A stretch of 64,000 bases of DNA from Paraburkholderia sp. SOS3. GTDB taxonomy: Bacteria > Pseudomonadota > Gammaproteobacteria > Burkholderiales > Burkholderiaceae. This document shows positions 54,014 to 61,210 of this stretch, piece by piece (the stretch's first letter is position 1; every line of letters starts with the position of its first letter). The position numbers and the translations under genes were made by a program. The DNA is taken from the NCBI RefSeq assembly GCF_001922345.1, contig NZ_CP018812.1, positions 1,984,001 through 2,048,000 of the forward strand, written 5' to 3'. The notes under the pieces are model-generated. The model saw only the letters and a list, made by a program, of their open reading frames with translations. It made no database searches and was not told the origin of the DNA.

Positions 54014-55621
54014 GGGGGTGCGGCGGAATTCTTGGACTGGTTTATGTCGTGAGCCCGAGGCTCTCCCGGTATTCGATCGGACTGAGTGCGCCAAGCGAGA
54101 TCTTGATCCGTTTCTCGTTGTACCAGCGAATGTACGAGTCGACGACCTCAATGAACTGGTCGGTGCTGACGGTCTGCCAGTCCCGGGAGTAAAACAGTTC
54201 CGTTTTCAGTCGTCCAAAGAAGCCTTCGCACGCCGCGTTATCGGGCGAGCAGCCCTTGCGCGACATTGAGCGAATCAGATTGGCCTCACGTATCCGGGTA
54301 AGCCAGCCTGGCCAGCGATAATGCGCACCGCGATCTGAATGGACAACAGGTCGGCTACTGCTACTACCGATTGCGTCGATGGCGGCATCGAGCATCGTGT
54401 TCACAAGCTCGGCGTCTGGTCGCGTACTGATCGACCAACTGATCACAAGCCCATCGAAGCAATCAATAACCGGCGCCAGATAGACTTTACCGGCAGGAAT
54501 CTGGAACTCCGTGATGTCTGTGAGCCACTTTTCATTCGGTGCTGCTGCCCGGAAATCGCGGTTGATAAGGTTCTCGGGAGCCGGACCTATTTCTCCAGCG
54601 TAGGAGCCGTATCGTCGTCGCCTCGTTGTGGCCGCGCTTAGCTGCTCCTGCTTCATCAGGCGCCGAACGACCTTCTCCGAGATGAAGACTTTCTGCCTGC
54701 CAAGTGCCGCGCGCACCCGGCGATATCCATAGCAGCGGTGATTGAGCTCGAAGATATCTGCGATGGCAAGGCGTACACGAGCGTACTTGTCGGCAGTCTG
54801 TATCCGTGCCCGGTGATAGAAGTAGGAGCTACGGGCGAGCCCCAATTCCGCAAAAAGCTCCGGCAGCGTGTAGGTCTGTTTCAGGGCATCAACCAGCATT
54901 GTCTTCTCCCGATTCGTCAGGAGTTGCGGGTCGACGCCCAGGCCTTTTTTTATTATTTCATTGGCCTTCTTCAGGATGTCGTGTTCGATCTGGAGCTTCC
55001 GGATGTCTCGTCGGAGTGATTCGACCTGCTGCTCCAGCGTCGCTTTCTCGGAGCTCTCCGGCGGATCGTTGCGGCGTATCATGATTGAAGCAACCTCCTG
55101 ACCGAGTAACCGATTTCTCCAGTTGTACAGCGTTGGGCGGCTCACGCCAATCTTTTTAGCAACTTCCTCTGCGCTTTCGCGTCGAGTGCACAGATCGATG
55201 ACCGCTGTCCGCCTGCGCTCTGGTGTATGCCGAATACCCGAAGCCTTCCCGAGAACGCGTTTCGTTCGCTCGGGATGCAACTCGTCAAGCCAGGCGACAA
55301 GCGTCCCGCGTCCCGGATACCCCAACGCTTTCGTCGTTGCAGCCAGACACTGGCCATGGCTCATATAGTGGTCTGTGGCCGCCTTCTTTTGTTCTTCCGA
55401 ATAGCGCGGCCTCAGGCAAATACGTTCCTTCGGCAAATCCAGACATCGCTCGTACGTGTGATACCAACGTTCGAGAGACTTCGTTGTCGGATAGCCTAAT
55501 TGACGAACGGTCGCTGTAAGCCGCTTTCCAAGCTTCAGGTAGAGCTTGACCGCTCGGATGCGGTCTTCGTACGAGTACATGGACTAGCTCCCAAATAGTC
55601 CAAGAATTCCGCCGCACCCCC
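54014..55621 (-). mobile_element. complete IS3-family insertion sequence
   Basis: A 1608-base element bounded by perfect 25-base inverted repeats at 54014-54038 and 55597-55621, with AAA on both sides (54011-54013 and 55622-55624) as a probable 3-base target duplication. It contains one intact transposase gene. It is inserted between two GACATT-type repeats belonging to the end of the older ISNCY-like remnant. Confidence 0.92.
54042..55580 (-). CDS. IS3-family transposase, single reading frame
   Basis: 512 residues. Residues ~1-165 carry two helix-turn-helix units (RIRAVKLYLKLGKRLTATVR and GVSRPTLYNWRNRLLG), a leucine-zipper-like stretch follows (LEQQVESLRRDIRKLQIEHDILKKA), then the HTH_21 and rve integrase core: WLTDITEFQIP, HSDRGAHYRWPGW and SPDNAACEGFFGRLKTELFY give the DDE set. 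Most IS3 members need a frameshift to join orfA and orfB; here both parts are in one frame. It looks intact. Confidence 0.92.
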   Translation of the reverse strand: MYSYEDRIRAVKLYLKLGKRLTATVRQLGYPTTKSLERWYHTYERCLDLPKERICLRPRYSEEQKKAATDHYMSHGQCLAATTKALGYPGRGTLVAWLDELHPERTKRVLGKASGIRHTPERRRTAVIDLCTRRESAEEVAKKIGVSRPTLYNWRNRLLGQEVASIMIRRNDPPESSEKATLEQQVESLRRDIRKLQIEHDILKKANEIIKKGLGVDPQLLTNREKTMLVDALKQTYTLPELFAELGLARSSYFYHRARIQTADKYARVRLAIADIFELNHRCYGYRRVRAALGRQKVFISEKVVRRLMKQEQLSAATTRRRRYGSYAGEIGPAPENLINRDFRAAAPNEKWLTDITEFQIPAGKVYLAPVIDCFDGLVISWSISTRPDAELVNTMLDAAIDAIGSSSSRPVVHSDRGAHYRWPGWLTRIREANLIRSMSRKGCSPDNAACEGFFGRLKTELFYSRDWQTVSTDQFIEVVDSYIRWYNEKRIKISLGALSPIEYRESLGLTT

Positions 55622-55655
55622 AAACCAGACATTACTAAATGGCCGTTACAGGCGT

Positions 55656-55683
55656 TCTGGTGCTAATTTATATTATGTCAAAT
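55656..55683. other. dif-like site, probable attachment junction of the prophage
   Basis: TTATGTCAAAT at 55673-55683 matches the XerD arm of dif (TTATGTTAAAT) in 10 of 11 bases, and GGTGC-TAAT before it matches the XerC side of E. coli-type dif if three bases are missing. It lies at the left edge of the filamentous prophage, overlapping its last ORF. Filamentous phages commonly integrate at dif through XerCD, leaving a hybrid junction. Confidence 0.55.
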
Positions 55684-55974
55684 TTGTTGTCCAAGTTCCG
55701 TCGCGCGATCTGTGCAATCAAGACATCCCTTGCCAAGGCATTGCTTCGACCGGCAGCAAGCTAACAAATCCAGAATCTCGCGCTTCGGGACGCCTGCTTC
55801 GAGCAGGCGTTTTTTTTGAACGCCGATCTTACGATACACGCGTCGGCGACGGGCATCGTGAATTCCAGGGCGTGAAGTACGGATGTGCCAGTACAGATTC
55901 CGCACCTCACGGACCACGGAGCGCAACTCGCTCGCCGACAGAACTTCACGCTCCCAAATTTCCAACTGCACCAT
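55678..55974 (-). CDS. hypothetical protein in prophage accessory region
   Basis: 98 residues beginning MVQLEIWEREVLSASELRSV. The middle is rich in arginine, helical and basic (HDARRRRVYRKIGVQKKRLLE); the end has four cysteines (ACCRSKQCLGKGCLDC) that could bind zinc. I do not recognise the family. It is the last phage-side gene and its stop lies inside the dif-like site. A nucleic-acid-binding role is possible from composition only. Confidence 0.5.
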   Translation of the reverse strand: MVQLEIWEREVLSASELRSVVREVRNLYWHIRTSRPGIHDARRRRVYRKIGVQKKRLLEAGVPKREILDLLACCRSKQCLGKGCLDCTDRATELGQQI

Positions 55975-56097
55975 ATCCTAGCCCCGATCGCCAACGCTAA
56001 CTGTCCCACGTCACCCAGCACATTCTCTCTGCATCGCTCAGCGAGGAACCACGGTCTTTGACAATTCGTTACGTTGCTTTCGGAAAAAAGTTGTGCC

Positions 56098-56721
56098 TTA
56101 TACCGCCATAGGCCTCACCACATCTTCCGCAGCTTCAAACTCAGGCGGACCCTCTAAATCAATCACGGAACACCGCCCCGTGCGCAACAGCGTCGCGAAG
56201 TCTTGCTGAGTAGTAGACAGCCACATCCGCTTGGTCCAGATACCATCTTTCGGAAGCGGCGAATGGTTCCGCGCAAATAGCTTGAAACCTATGAAACCCG
56301 GCGCAGCGTCGGTTTCCGCAGTCTGATCTACTTGGACATACCATTCGCCATTCCGACTTTCGAGACCGTCGGTCACTCGAAATTCGTAGCGCGGGTTAGT
56401 CGACTCCGTGAGAAGACCATCAGCAACCTTCGAGGCCATAATCCGTTTATGCTCGTCCGAACTCCCGAGCGTTTTGCCCTCTGCAATAATCTTGCGCTTA
56501 AGATCATCGTGAGTCACCCCGAACAGTTCAAGAGACCTCTTCTCTCGTAGGGCAGCAGTTTTCTCCTTATCGATCAACTCAATAACGCGAATGTCCAAAG
56601 CCTCGTGAAAAGCAGAGTGAACCCAAAAATACCAGCCTTTGGCATACCCTGTCGTCTCGCCCTTACTGTCCGTGAACTCAATAGAAGTCAGGGGAACACG
56701 TCGCCCCGCGCCGTTCATCAT
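56098..56721 (-). CDS. hypothetical protein in prophage accessory region
   Basis: 207 residues, MMNGAGRRVPLTSIEFTDSK onward, soluble, with an aromatic GWYFWVHSAFHEALDIRVIEL segment. No known domain is recognised. The start overlaps the stop of the SWIM-like gene by ATGA, so the two are co-translated. Codon use is more AT-tolerant than in the surrounding chromosomal genes. It occupies the slot after rep where inoviruses carry replication or immunity functions. Confidence 0.6.
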   Translation of the reverse strand: MMNGAGRRVPLTSIEFTDSKGETTGYAKGWYFWVHSAFHEALDIRVIELIDKEKTAALREKRSLELFGVTHDDLKRKIIAEGKTLGSSDEHKRIMASKVADGLLTESTNPRYEFRVTDGLESRNGEWYVQVDQTAETDAAPGFIGFKLFARNHSPLPKDGIWTKRMWLSTTQQDFATLLRTGRCSVIDLEGPPEFEAAEDVVRPMAV

Positions 56722-57062
56722 TTTTTTCTCCCACCCGCCAATACCCTCGCCAACTTCTTTTTAGCTTGAGCTTCAAGACGCTTTGCATTTTCAACCGCTT
56801 TGGCTGCTGACGCCACTTCAGCTAAGCAACTCTCTAGGCTCGACCCTGGAAGCCACGAGCCTACCTCCCTCACCTGATGCGCATTCGTACTAACCACGCC
56901 ATCTAACACTCCGTCTAATATGCTAAGGCGATGTTTGCAATACCCCCCGTTTTCCCCCGCAGGACACGAGCACAACGCAGAAACTTCATTACTGTCCCGT
57001 ACAAACGTCACCCGATAAGGGTCCGGCGCAGAACCTTGGACCAAGAATTCGATCGTCTCCAT
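56718..57062 (-). CDS. small SWIM-type zinc-finger-like protein
   Basis: 114 residues. CSCPAGENGGYCKH near residue 31 has the CxC-Xn-CxH pattern of SWIM zinc fingers, preceded by the beta strands YRVTFVRDSNEVSAL. The C-terminal third is a basic alanine/lysine helix (AKRLEAQAKKKLARVLAGGRKK). SWIM motifs bind DNA or protein. It is translationally coupled to the 207-residue gene; the pair lies downstream of rep in the prophage and may be cargo. Confidence 0.65.
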   Translation of the reverse strand: METIEFLVQGSAPDPYRVTFVRDSNEVSALCSCPAGENGGYCKHRLSILDGVLDGVVSTNAHQVREVGSWLPGSSLESCLAEVASAAKAVENAKRLEAQAKKKLARVLAGGRKK

Positions 57063-57165
57063 GAAGATGTATCCCCGTGCAAGCGACTAGATTTATAACG
57101 CGAAGGTAGCATACACCGTAGCAAGCAAGATTGCGTGTGAACTATTTGCCTAAACTGACCGTATT

Positions 57166-57225
57166 ACCTGTCGCCATTCCAAACACCCCGATACCCTGAT
57201 TTCAGACGAACTGCGCACCGCGGCA
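57166..57225 (-). repeat. decayed copy of the rep 3' end
   Basis: This stretch repeats the last ~50 bases of the rep gene (57282-57340) with roughly three quarters identity; in the minus direction it still reads NQGIGVFGMATGNT against NRGIGVFWMATGNT at the true Rep end, after an in-frame stop. It is a scar of recombination or exchange at the rep boundary. Confidence 0.65.
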
Positions 57226-57270
57226 CGCCGCACCTCACTCAAAGCGCATCGACGATACGCCGATACCAGG

Positions 57271-58242
57271 CTACCCAGTGTTGCCAGTCGCCATCCAGAA
57301 CACGCCGATCCCTCGATTCCAGAAAAGCTGCGCGCTATCGAAGTGCGCGCCGTTAGCACCAACACAGTCATACGCGGCCTGTATCGCTTCGCCCCGGACG
57401 CTACCAACGCCAAGATGCGCGTACGGCACGACCTCCGGCAGCACGATGCCCTTGCTGGTCCAGTACCGTTTCTTGTTGAAACCGACCGCGTCCGAACTCT
57501 TACCGACGTACTTCGCGATGTACGTCGCGATCAGGTGACGCATTGCACGCCCCTTGCCACTCAACTGCCGACGCACAAGGTATTTCTCAAAATCCTTGAT
57601 ACTGTCGTAGGTCGCGCCGTCCGTATTCGAATCCCGCAGCACCGACAACCAGATCGATCGGAGAATCTTCCAGTCCTGCCGACCGCTCACGGCAACGTGG
57701 ATATGCCACCCATCCCGATTCTTAGTGTGACGCTCGAGCACAGCGACATAGTGAAAATCCTTGAGCTTGTTCATCCTTCGACGGAACGCGTCCCACCACT
57801 TCGCCCACACTTCAAGCCGTGTTTCGTTCGCCCGCGTCGAAAACGTCAGCATGCGGTCAGCGCCAATCGCCTTGCAGCGTTGCCGGATCATCCGCTTGGA
57901 ACGCTCTATCGAAGTGCGCAACGACTTGTCGGATCTCACTGACACATCGGCATCAGACTCGCCCTCCTGTGCCACACGCTCACCTCTTGCGCCTCTTGGA
58001 CGCAAGCGGATTTCGTTAAAGTGACGCAGCACCCGCGTACTGAACGCAACGACCTCCTGTTGACCGTCACTAAAGCGCTTTGTGCGCACGATGTACTCGT
58101 CGCTGAACGGAAAGCCCGCATCGTCAAAATCCGGAATCACTTCGCCGCGCACGCGAGCCGCGTTGATCGCCTGTCGCGAACCGTACTCGTTCAGGACGTC
58201 CTGGAACGTCGCACCGTTACCGCCTACAATAGCTGCACTCAT
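57271..58242 (-). CDS. rolling-circle replication initiator of filamentous phage
   Basis: 323 residues from MSAAIVGGNGATFQD; a TTG seven codons earlier is less likely. The HUH metal motif is DGWHIHVAVSG (H-I-H) near residue 190, with a helix holding YIAKYVGKS near 255 as the tyrosine nucleophile region, and an upstream RMLTFSTRANET strand. It nicks the double-stranded replicative form to start (+)-strand synthesis, the job of gpII in Ff phages. An SD sequence lies in a hairpin loop just before the ATG. Confidence 0.85.
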   Translation of the reverse strand: MSAAIVGGNGATFQDVLNEYGSRQAINAARVRGEVIPDFDDAGFPFSDEYIVRTKRFSDGQQEVVAFSTRVLRHFNEIRLRPRGARGERVAQEGESDADVSVRSDKSLRTSIERSKRMIRQRCKAIGADRMLTFSTRANETRLEVWAKWWDAFRRRMNKLKDFHYVAVLERHTKNRDGWHIHVAVSGRQDWKILRSIWLSVLRDSNTDGATYDSIKDFEKYLVRRQLSGKGRAMRHLIATYIAKYVGKSSDAVGFNKKRYWTSKGIVLPEVVPYAHLGVGSVRGEAIQAAYDCVGANGAHFDSAQLFWNRGIGVFWMATGNTG

Positions 58243-58243
58243 G

Positions 58244-58263
58244 TTGGATACCCTTTTATCCAA
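58244..58263 (-). promoter_or_regulatory. hairpin presenting the rep ribosome binding site
   Basis: In the rep mRNA TTGGATA and TATCCAA pair over 7 bases with the loop AAAGGG, which is the Shine-Dalgarno sequence, one base before the ATG. Translation of the initiator gene is repressed through its leader in Ff phages, so this could be a similar switch. Confidence 0.5.
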
Positions 58264-58264
58264 T

Positions 58265-58704
58265 GTTGGTCACGGCCCCGGATCGCTGCGAACGATTGCG
58301 GGGCTTCTTCATGTCCTACGGTCCCGCTAGCGCCTTTTGCCAGCGCCGTTTCCGTTAAGTGTTAGAGGTACAAGTTTAGGCGCGCTGCGCGCGCCGCCTC
58401 TGCGGCCTCCGGCTCGCTGGAGGCTTCGCGCCCCCGCGCCCGACTCCACCCCCCCCACCACCTTCGTGCAGCGTCGCCACGCGCCCGATACGGGCCGCAG
58501 CGCTCGTTGCGCGCACAACAAACCGGCTTTGCAGGGAGGGGTGGCCGCGCTCACCGCTTTCGCCTGCGTTCAGCCACCGCGCCGGTACCCGCTACTCGGT
58601 CCAGCAGGCCGCGCTAGGCCGCGCGACAACCGCCACGACTCCGCAGACACGCCGCAGCCGTACGTCGCTCCGGGTACGAGCTGGACACTCCTGACGCTGG
58701 ACGC
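58265..58704. other. prophage intergenic region, candidate (+) origin
   Basis: 440 bases without a supported gene, between the secretin gene and rep. It is very GC-rich with strong hairpins: GGCGCGC-3-GCGCGCC at 58379-58395 and GCCTCC-8-GGAGGC at 58405-58424, then a C-rich tract. Filamentous phages keep their replication origin and packaging signal in such a region. A plus-strand frame over it is low-complexity and rejected. Confidence 0.5.
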
Positions 58705-60033
58705 CTAGATTTTCTGGACCTGCAGCACCAGCACGACCTCCGTGCGCGCCTTCGACTTCGTGTGACCATCGAGAAACGCGGGCAGGAACCGCTCACCACT
58801 TGTCGCAACCGTGCTCTGGTCCTGCACCAGCCCGCCGAGCACGATCACTTCACCGTCCTGCAGATCCGCGACGGTCTGCAGCGAGCGCGTGTTCTTCGTC
58901 GGCGAGCCATTCACACCGGTCGTCGTGTTCACGAAGCTCGATATCTCCTCGTCGATGTTCAGCTCGATCACGTTGTCCATCACGGTCGGCGTCACGTTGA
59001 AGATCACCCCGGCATCCTGATAGTCAATCGACTGGACAGGCGTCCCGCTTGTGCCCTGGAAACTCACGCTCGCAACGGTCGGCACCTGCTGCCCGACATT
59101 GAGCTTCACCTGTTGCCCCGACACGCAGCGCACGTTAGGCGAGGACATTTCATGAAACCGTGAATTGGCCTGCATCGCCGATATCGCAAAGTCGAGCCGC
59201 CCCGAATCGAACTGCAGCGCGTTCGTATCCGCAGCGGCCGAACCCGAGCCGAGCTTCACACCGACACCGAGCAGCTGCGAGGCGACGCTAAAGCCGGTAT
59301 TGCTGTCATCCGTATCGTCGACCTCATACGCCCACCCACGCACCACGACCTCACCCGCAGGCGTATCGAGCTGCGGCAGTAACGCCCGGACCTCTTTAAC
59401 TTCACGCGCCGTGCCAGCGAACACCAGCTGATCGGCCGCGCTCACGACAGGCGATTGCGCCGGCGCCGATTGAACCGGCATGGCCGCACTGACACCCGAC
59501 GCCGGCGACGCAACGGAAGGAACGGGCAATAGCGAAGGCGTCGCGACCGACGACACGCGGCCCGTGAACAGTGGCTCAATGAGCTTTGAGAGGTACGCAG
59601 CGCTGCGATGCCGCGGCTGATAGACATAGGTGTCGCGATCCGGCGCGCTACTCGAGACGGTTTTCTTCGACACGAAATCCACGCCGTTGCGCGTTTGCAC
59701 TTCGAAGCCCTGGGAGTCGAGAAACGCTTTCACGAACTCGCGCAGATCGCCCTTGCTGCTGTCGAACTGAAACGACACTACCCGAGTGTCTTCAAGCACG
59801 TCTGACGAGATCACGTGAGGCACATGCAGCGCCTCGCCATACACCAGGTCGACCACCTGACCCACGTTCACGAATCGCAGATCGAATGCACCATTGCGCA
59901 CACGCGGCAACGGATGCAACGCAGGCAACGATGCCGGTGCAACTGCAGCGGGCAACGGCGGCAAGGTCGGCAATGACTCGGCGTGCACCAGCTGGGCGGC
60001 ACCGAGCAGCAGCACAGCAGATGTGCGCCTCAT
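58705..60033 (-). CDS. phage secretin (pIV-like)
   Basis: 442 residues with a signal peptide (SAVLLLGAAQLVHA-E). N-terminal N0/N1-type domains (FDLRFVNVGQVVDLVYGEAL) precede a proline/serine linker and the secretin core: SSPNVRCVSGQQVKLNVGQQVP, VIFNVTPTVMDNVIELNIDEEISSF and LQTVADLQDGEVIVLGGLVQDQ. It forms the outer-membrane channel for virion exit. Many inoviruses borrow a host secretin; this one encodes its own. Its ATG overlaps the Zot stop by ATGA. Confidence 0.92.
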   Translation of the reverse strand: MRRTSAVLLLGAAQLVHAESLPTLPPLPAAVAPASLPALHPLPRVRNGAFDLRFVNVGQVVDLVYGEALHVPHVISSDVLEDTRVVSFQFDSSKGDLREFVKAFLDSQGFEVQTRNGVDFVSKKTVSSSAPDRDTYVYQPRHRSAAYLSKLIEPLFTGRVSSVATPSLLPVPSVASPASGVSAAMPVQSAPAQSPVVSAADQLVFAGTAREVKEVRALLPQLDTPAGEVVVRGWAYEVDDTDDSNTGFSVASQLLGVGVKLGSGSAAADTNALQFDSGRLDFAISAMQANSRFHEMSSPNVRCVSGQQVKLNVGQQVPTVASVSFQGTSGTPVQSIDYQDAGVIFNVTPTVMDNVIELNIDEEISSFVNTTTGVNGSPTKNTRSLQTVADLQDGEVIVLGGLVQDQSTVATSGERFLPAFLDGHTKSKARTEVVLVLQVQKI

Positions 60034-60932
60034 TTCTGCACCCCCGATGCGGTGCCGGTCCACATCGCCGCGCGCTCGCCATCGACCGTGCCCGCCGTGC
60101 GCAAACCGTCGCCCTTGAAATCCGCCGCATCCGCGAGCCGCAACCATCCGTCATGGTTCGCCACCACCACATACGAGCGCCCATCCGAGGCATAGCGGCC
60201 CACCACACGCCACGCCGCAGATGACGCCGCATCAGCAGCAGGCGCAATACTGATGCCTTTGGAGGAAGACGCCGCACCGGGTCTGGCCGCGCTCTTTGCG
60301 CCGACGCCAGACCACGTTGCACCGTGCACGCCCTTGAACGCGCGATAGCCCCACACCGCACCGACGATCAGCGCGATCGGCAGGATGAACAGCGCTTTCG
60401 GAATCACCGCTTTCTGCTTCGTGTGAATCTCCGCGCTCGTATAGAGCCTGAACACGTTGCGCGGATAGGTCCACATCGTCTTGACCGAATCCTTGAGACT
60501 GCCCACGTTATGGCAATGGTCCCACTCGTACAGCATCGCGCGGTTCAGCCCGAAGAGCTTGCGTACGTGCACATGACGCCCTACAAGGTCGCGTACGGCC
60601 TTGCTGATCCGTTGCGGGTGCTGCGTGATCAGGATGAAGTCAACGCCAAGGTGACGGTGTATGTGCAGCTTCTCGATATCTTCGCCCACCTTCACGCTCA
60701 CCGAGGTAGGCGGCCAGATGCGCTGCGCTTCGTCGATCACGATCAGGTCATTCTGTTCGCGATGCTCGAACCACTTGCGCAGCCACGGCTCGTCGACGTC
60801 CAGATGGTCCACCGCCAGATCCCTGATGCCATCGACGAGCAGCCGCCGCCCCGCTTTCTGCTGTTTATCGATGTACCACACCGTGTAAAGCGTCTTGCCG
60901 CTTCCCGGTGTCCCCGTAATGAGCGTAATCAT
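60030..60932 (-). CDS. zot: Zot-like assembly ATPase (pI)
   Basis: 300 residues: Walker A TGTPGSGKTLYTVWYI at the N-terminus, Walker B DLIVIDEAQRIWPP near residue 75, ITQHPQRISKAVRDLVGRHVHVRKL as sensor region, and one membrane segment (ALFILPIALIVGAVWGY) near 205 followed by a periplasmic part. The start overlaps the preceding stop as TAATG. It drives extrusion of the phage through the inner membrane and works with the secretin. Confidence 0.93.
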   Translation of the reverse strand: MITLITGTPGSGKTLYTVWYIDKQQKAGRRLLVDGIRDLAVDHLDVDEPWLRKWFEHREQNDLIVIDEAQRIWPPTSVSVKVGEDIEKLHIHRHLGVDFILITQHPQRISKAVRDLVGRHVHVRKLFGLNRAMLYEWDHCHNVGSLKDSVKTMWTYPRNVFRLYTSAEIHTKQKAVIPKALFILPIALIVGAVWGYRAFKGVHGATWSGVGAKSAARPGAASSSKGISIAPAADAASSAAWRVVGRYASDGRSYVVVANHDGWLRLADAADFKGDGLRTAGTVDGERAAMWTGTASGVQK

Positions 60933-61210
60933 TATTTGATGAAGAAGCGTTTCATTGAAGATGCACCCGCCATGGCGACGCGTGCGGTGAAGGCACCCGC
61001 GATATACGACATGCCCTGGAAGACGCCACCGAGCGCGAGCACGTTCGCCAGATCGGACGGCAGACCACCGACGCCGCTTGTAACCCACGCGAGCGCCTGA
61101 TTCACGGCCAGATCCACACCGGTCACGGTCAGTACCCCGACGCCGATTGCAATGGCCGCCTGGACGAGCAGCGGACCAACGAGCGACATCAACCATGTGG
61201 CGAGCGTCAT
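60932..61210 (-). CDS. minor coat protein pVI-like (DUF2523)
   Basis: 92 residues, three hydrophobic segments (LVGPLLVQAAIAIGVGVLTV, LANVLALGGVFQGMSYIAGAF), the usual size and place of the DUF2523/pVI protein between pIII and Zot. Basic C-terminus KRFFIK. ATGA overlap with the pIII gene. Confidence 0.88.
   Translation of the reverse strand: MTLATWLMSLVGPLLVQAAIAIGVGVLTVTGVDLAVNQALAWVTSGVGGLPSDLANVLALGGVFQGMSYIAGAFTARVAMAGASSMKRFFIK

Noticed and set aside
58337..58708. 123-residue plus-strand ORF in the phage intergenic region
   Set aside because: Low-complexity Pro/Ala/Arg sequence, opposite to all phage genes, no ribosome site; better explained as origin region.
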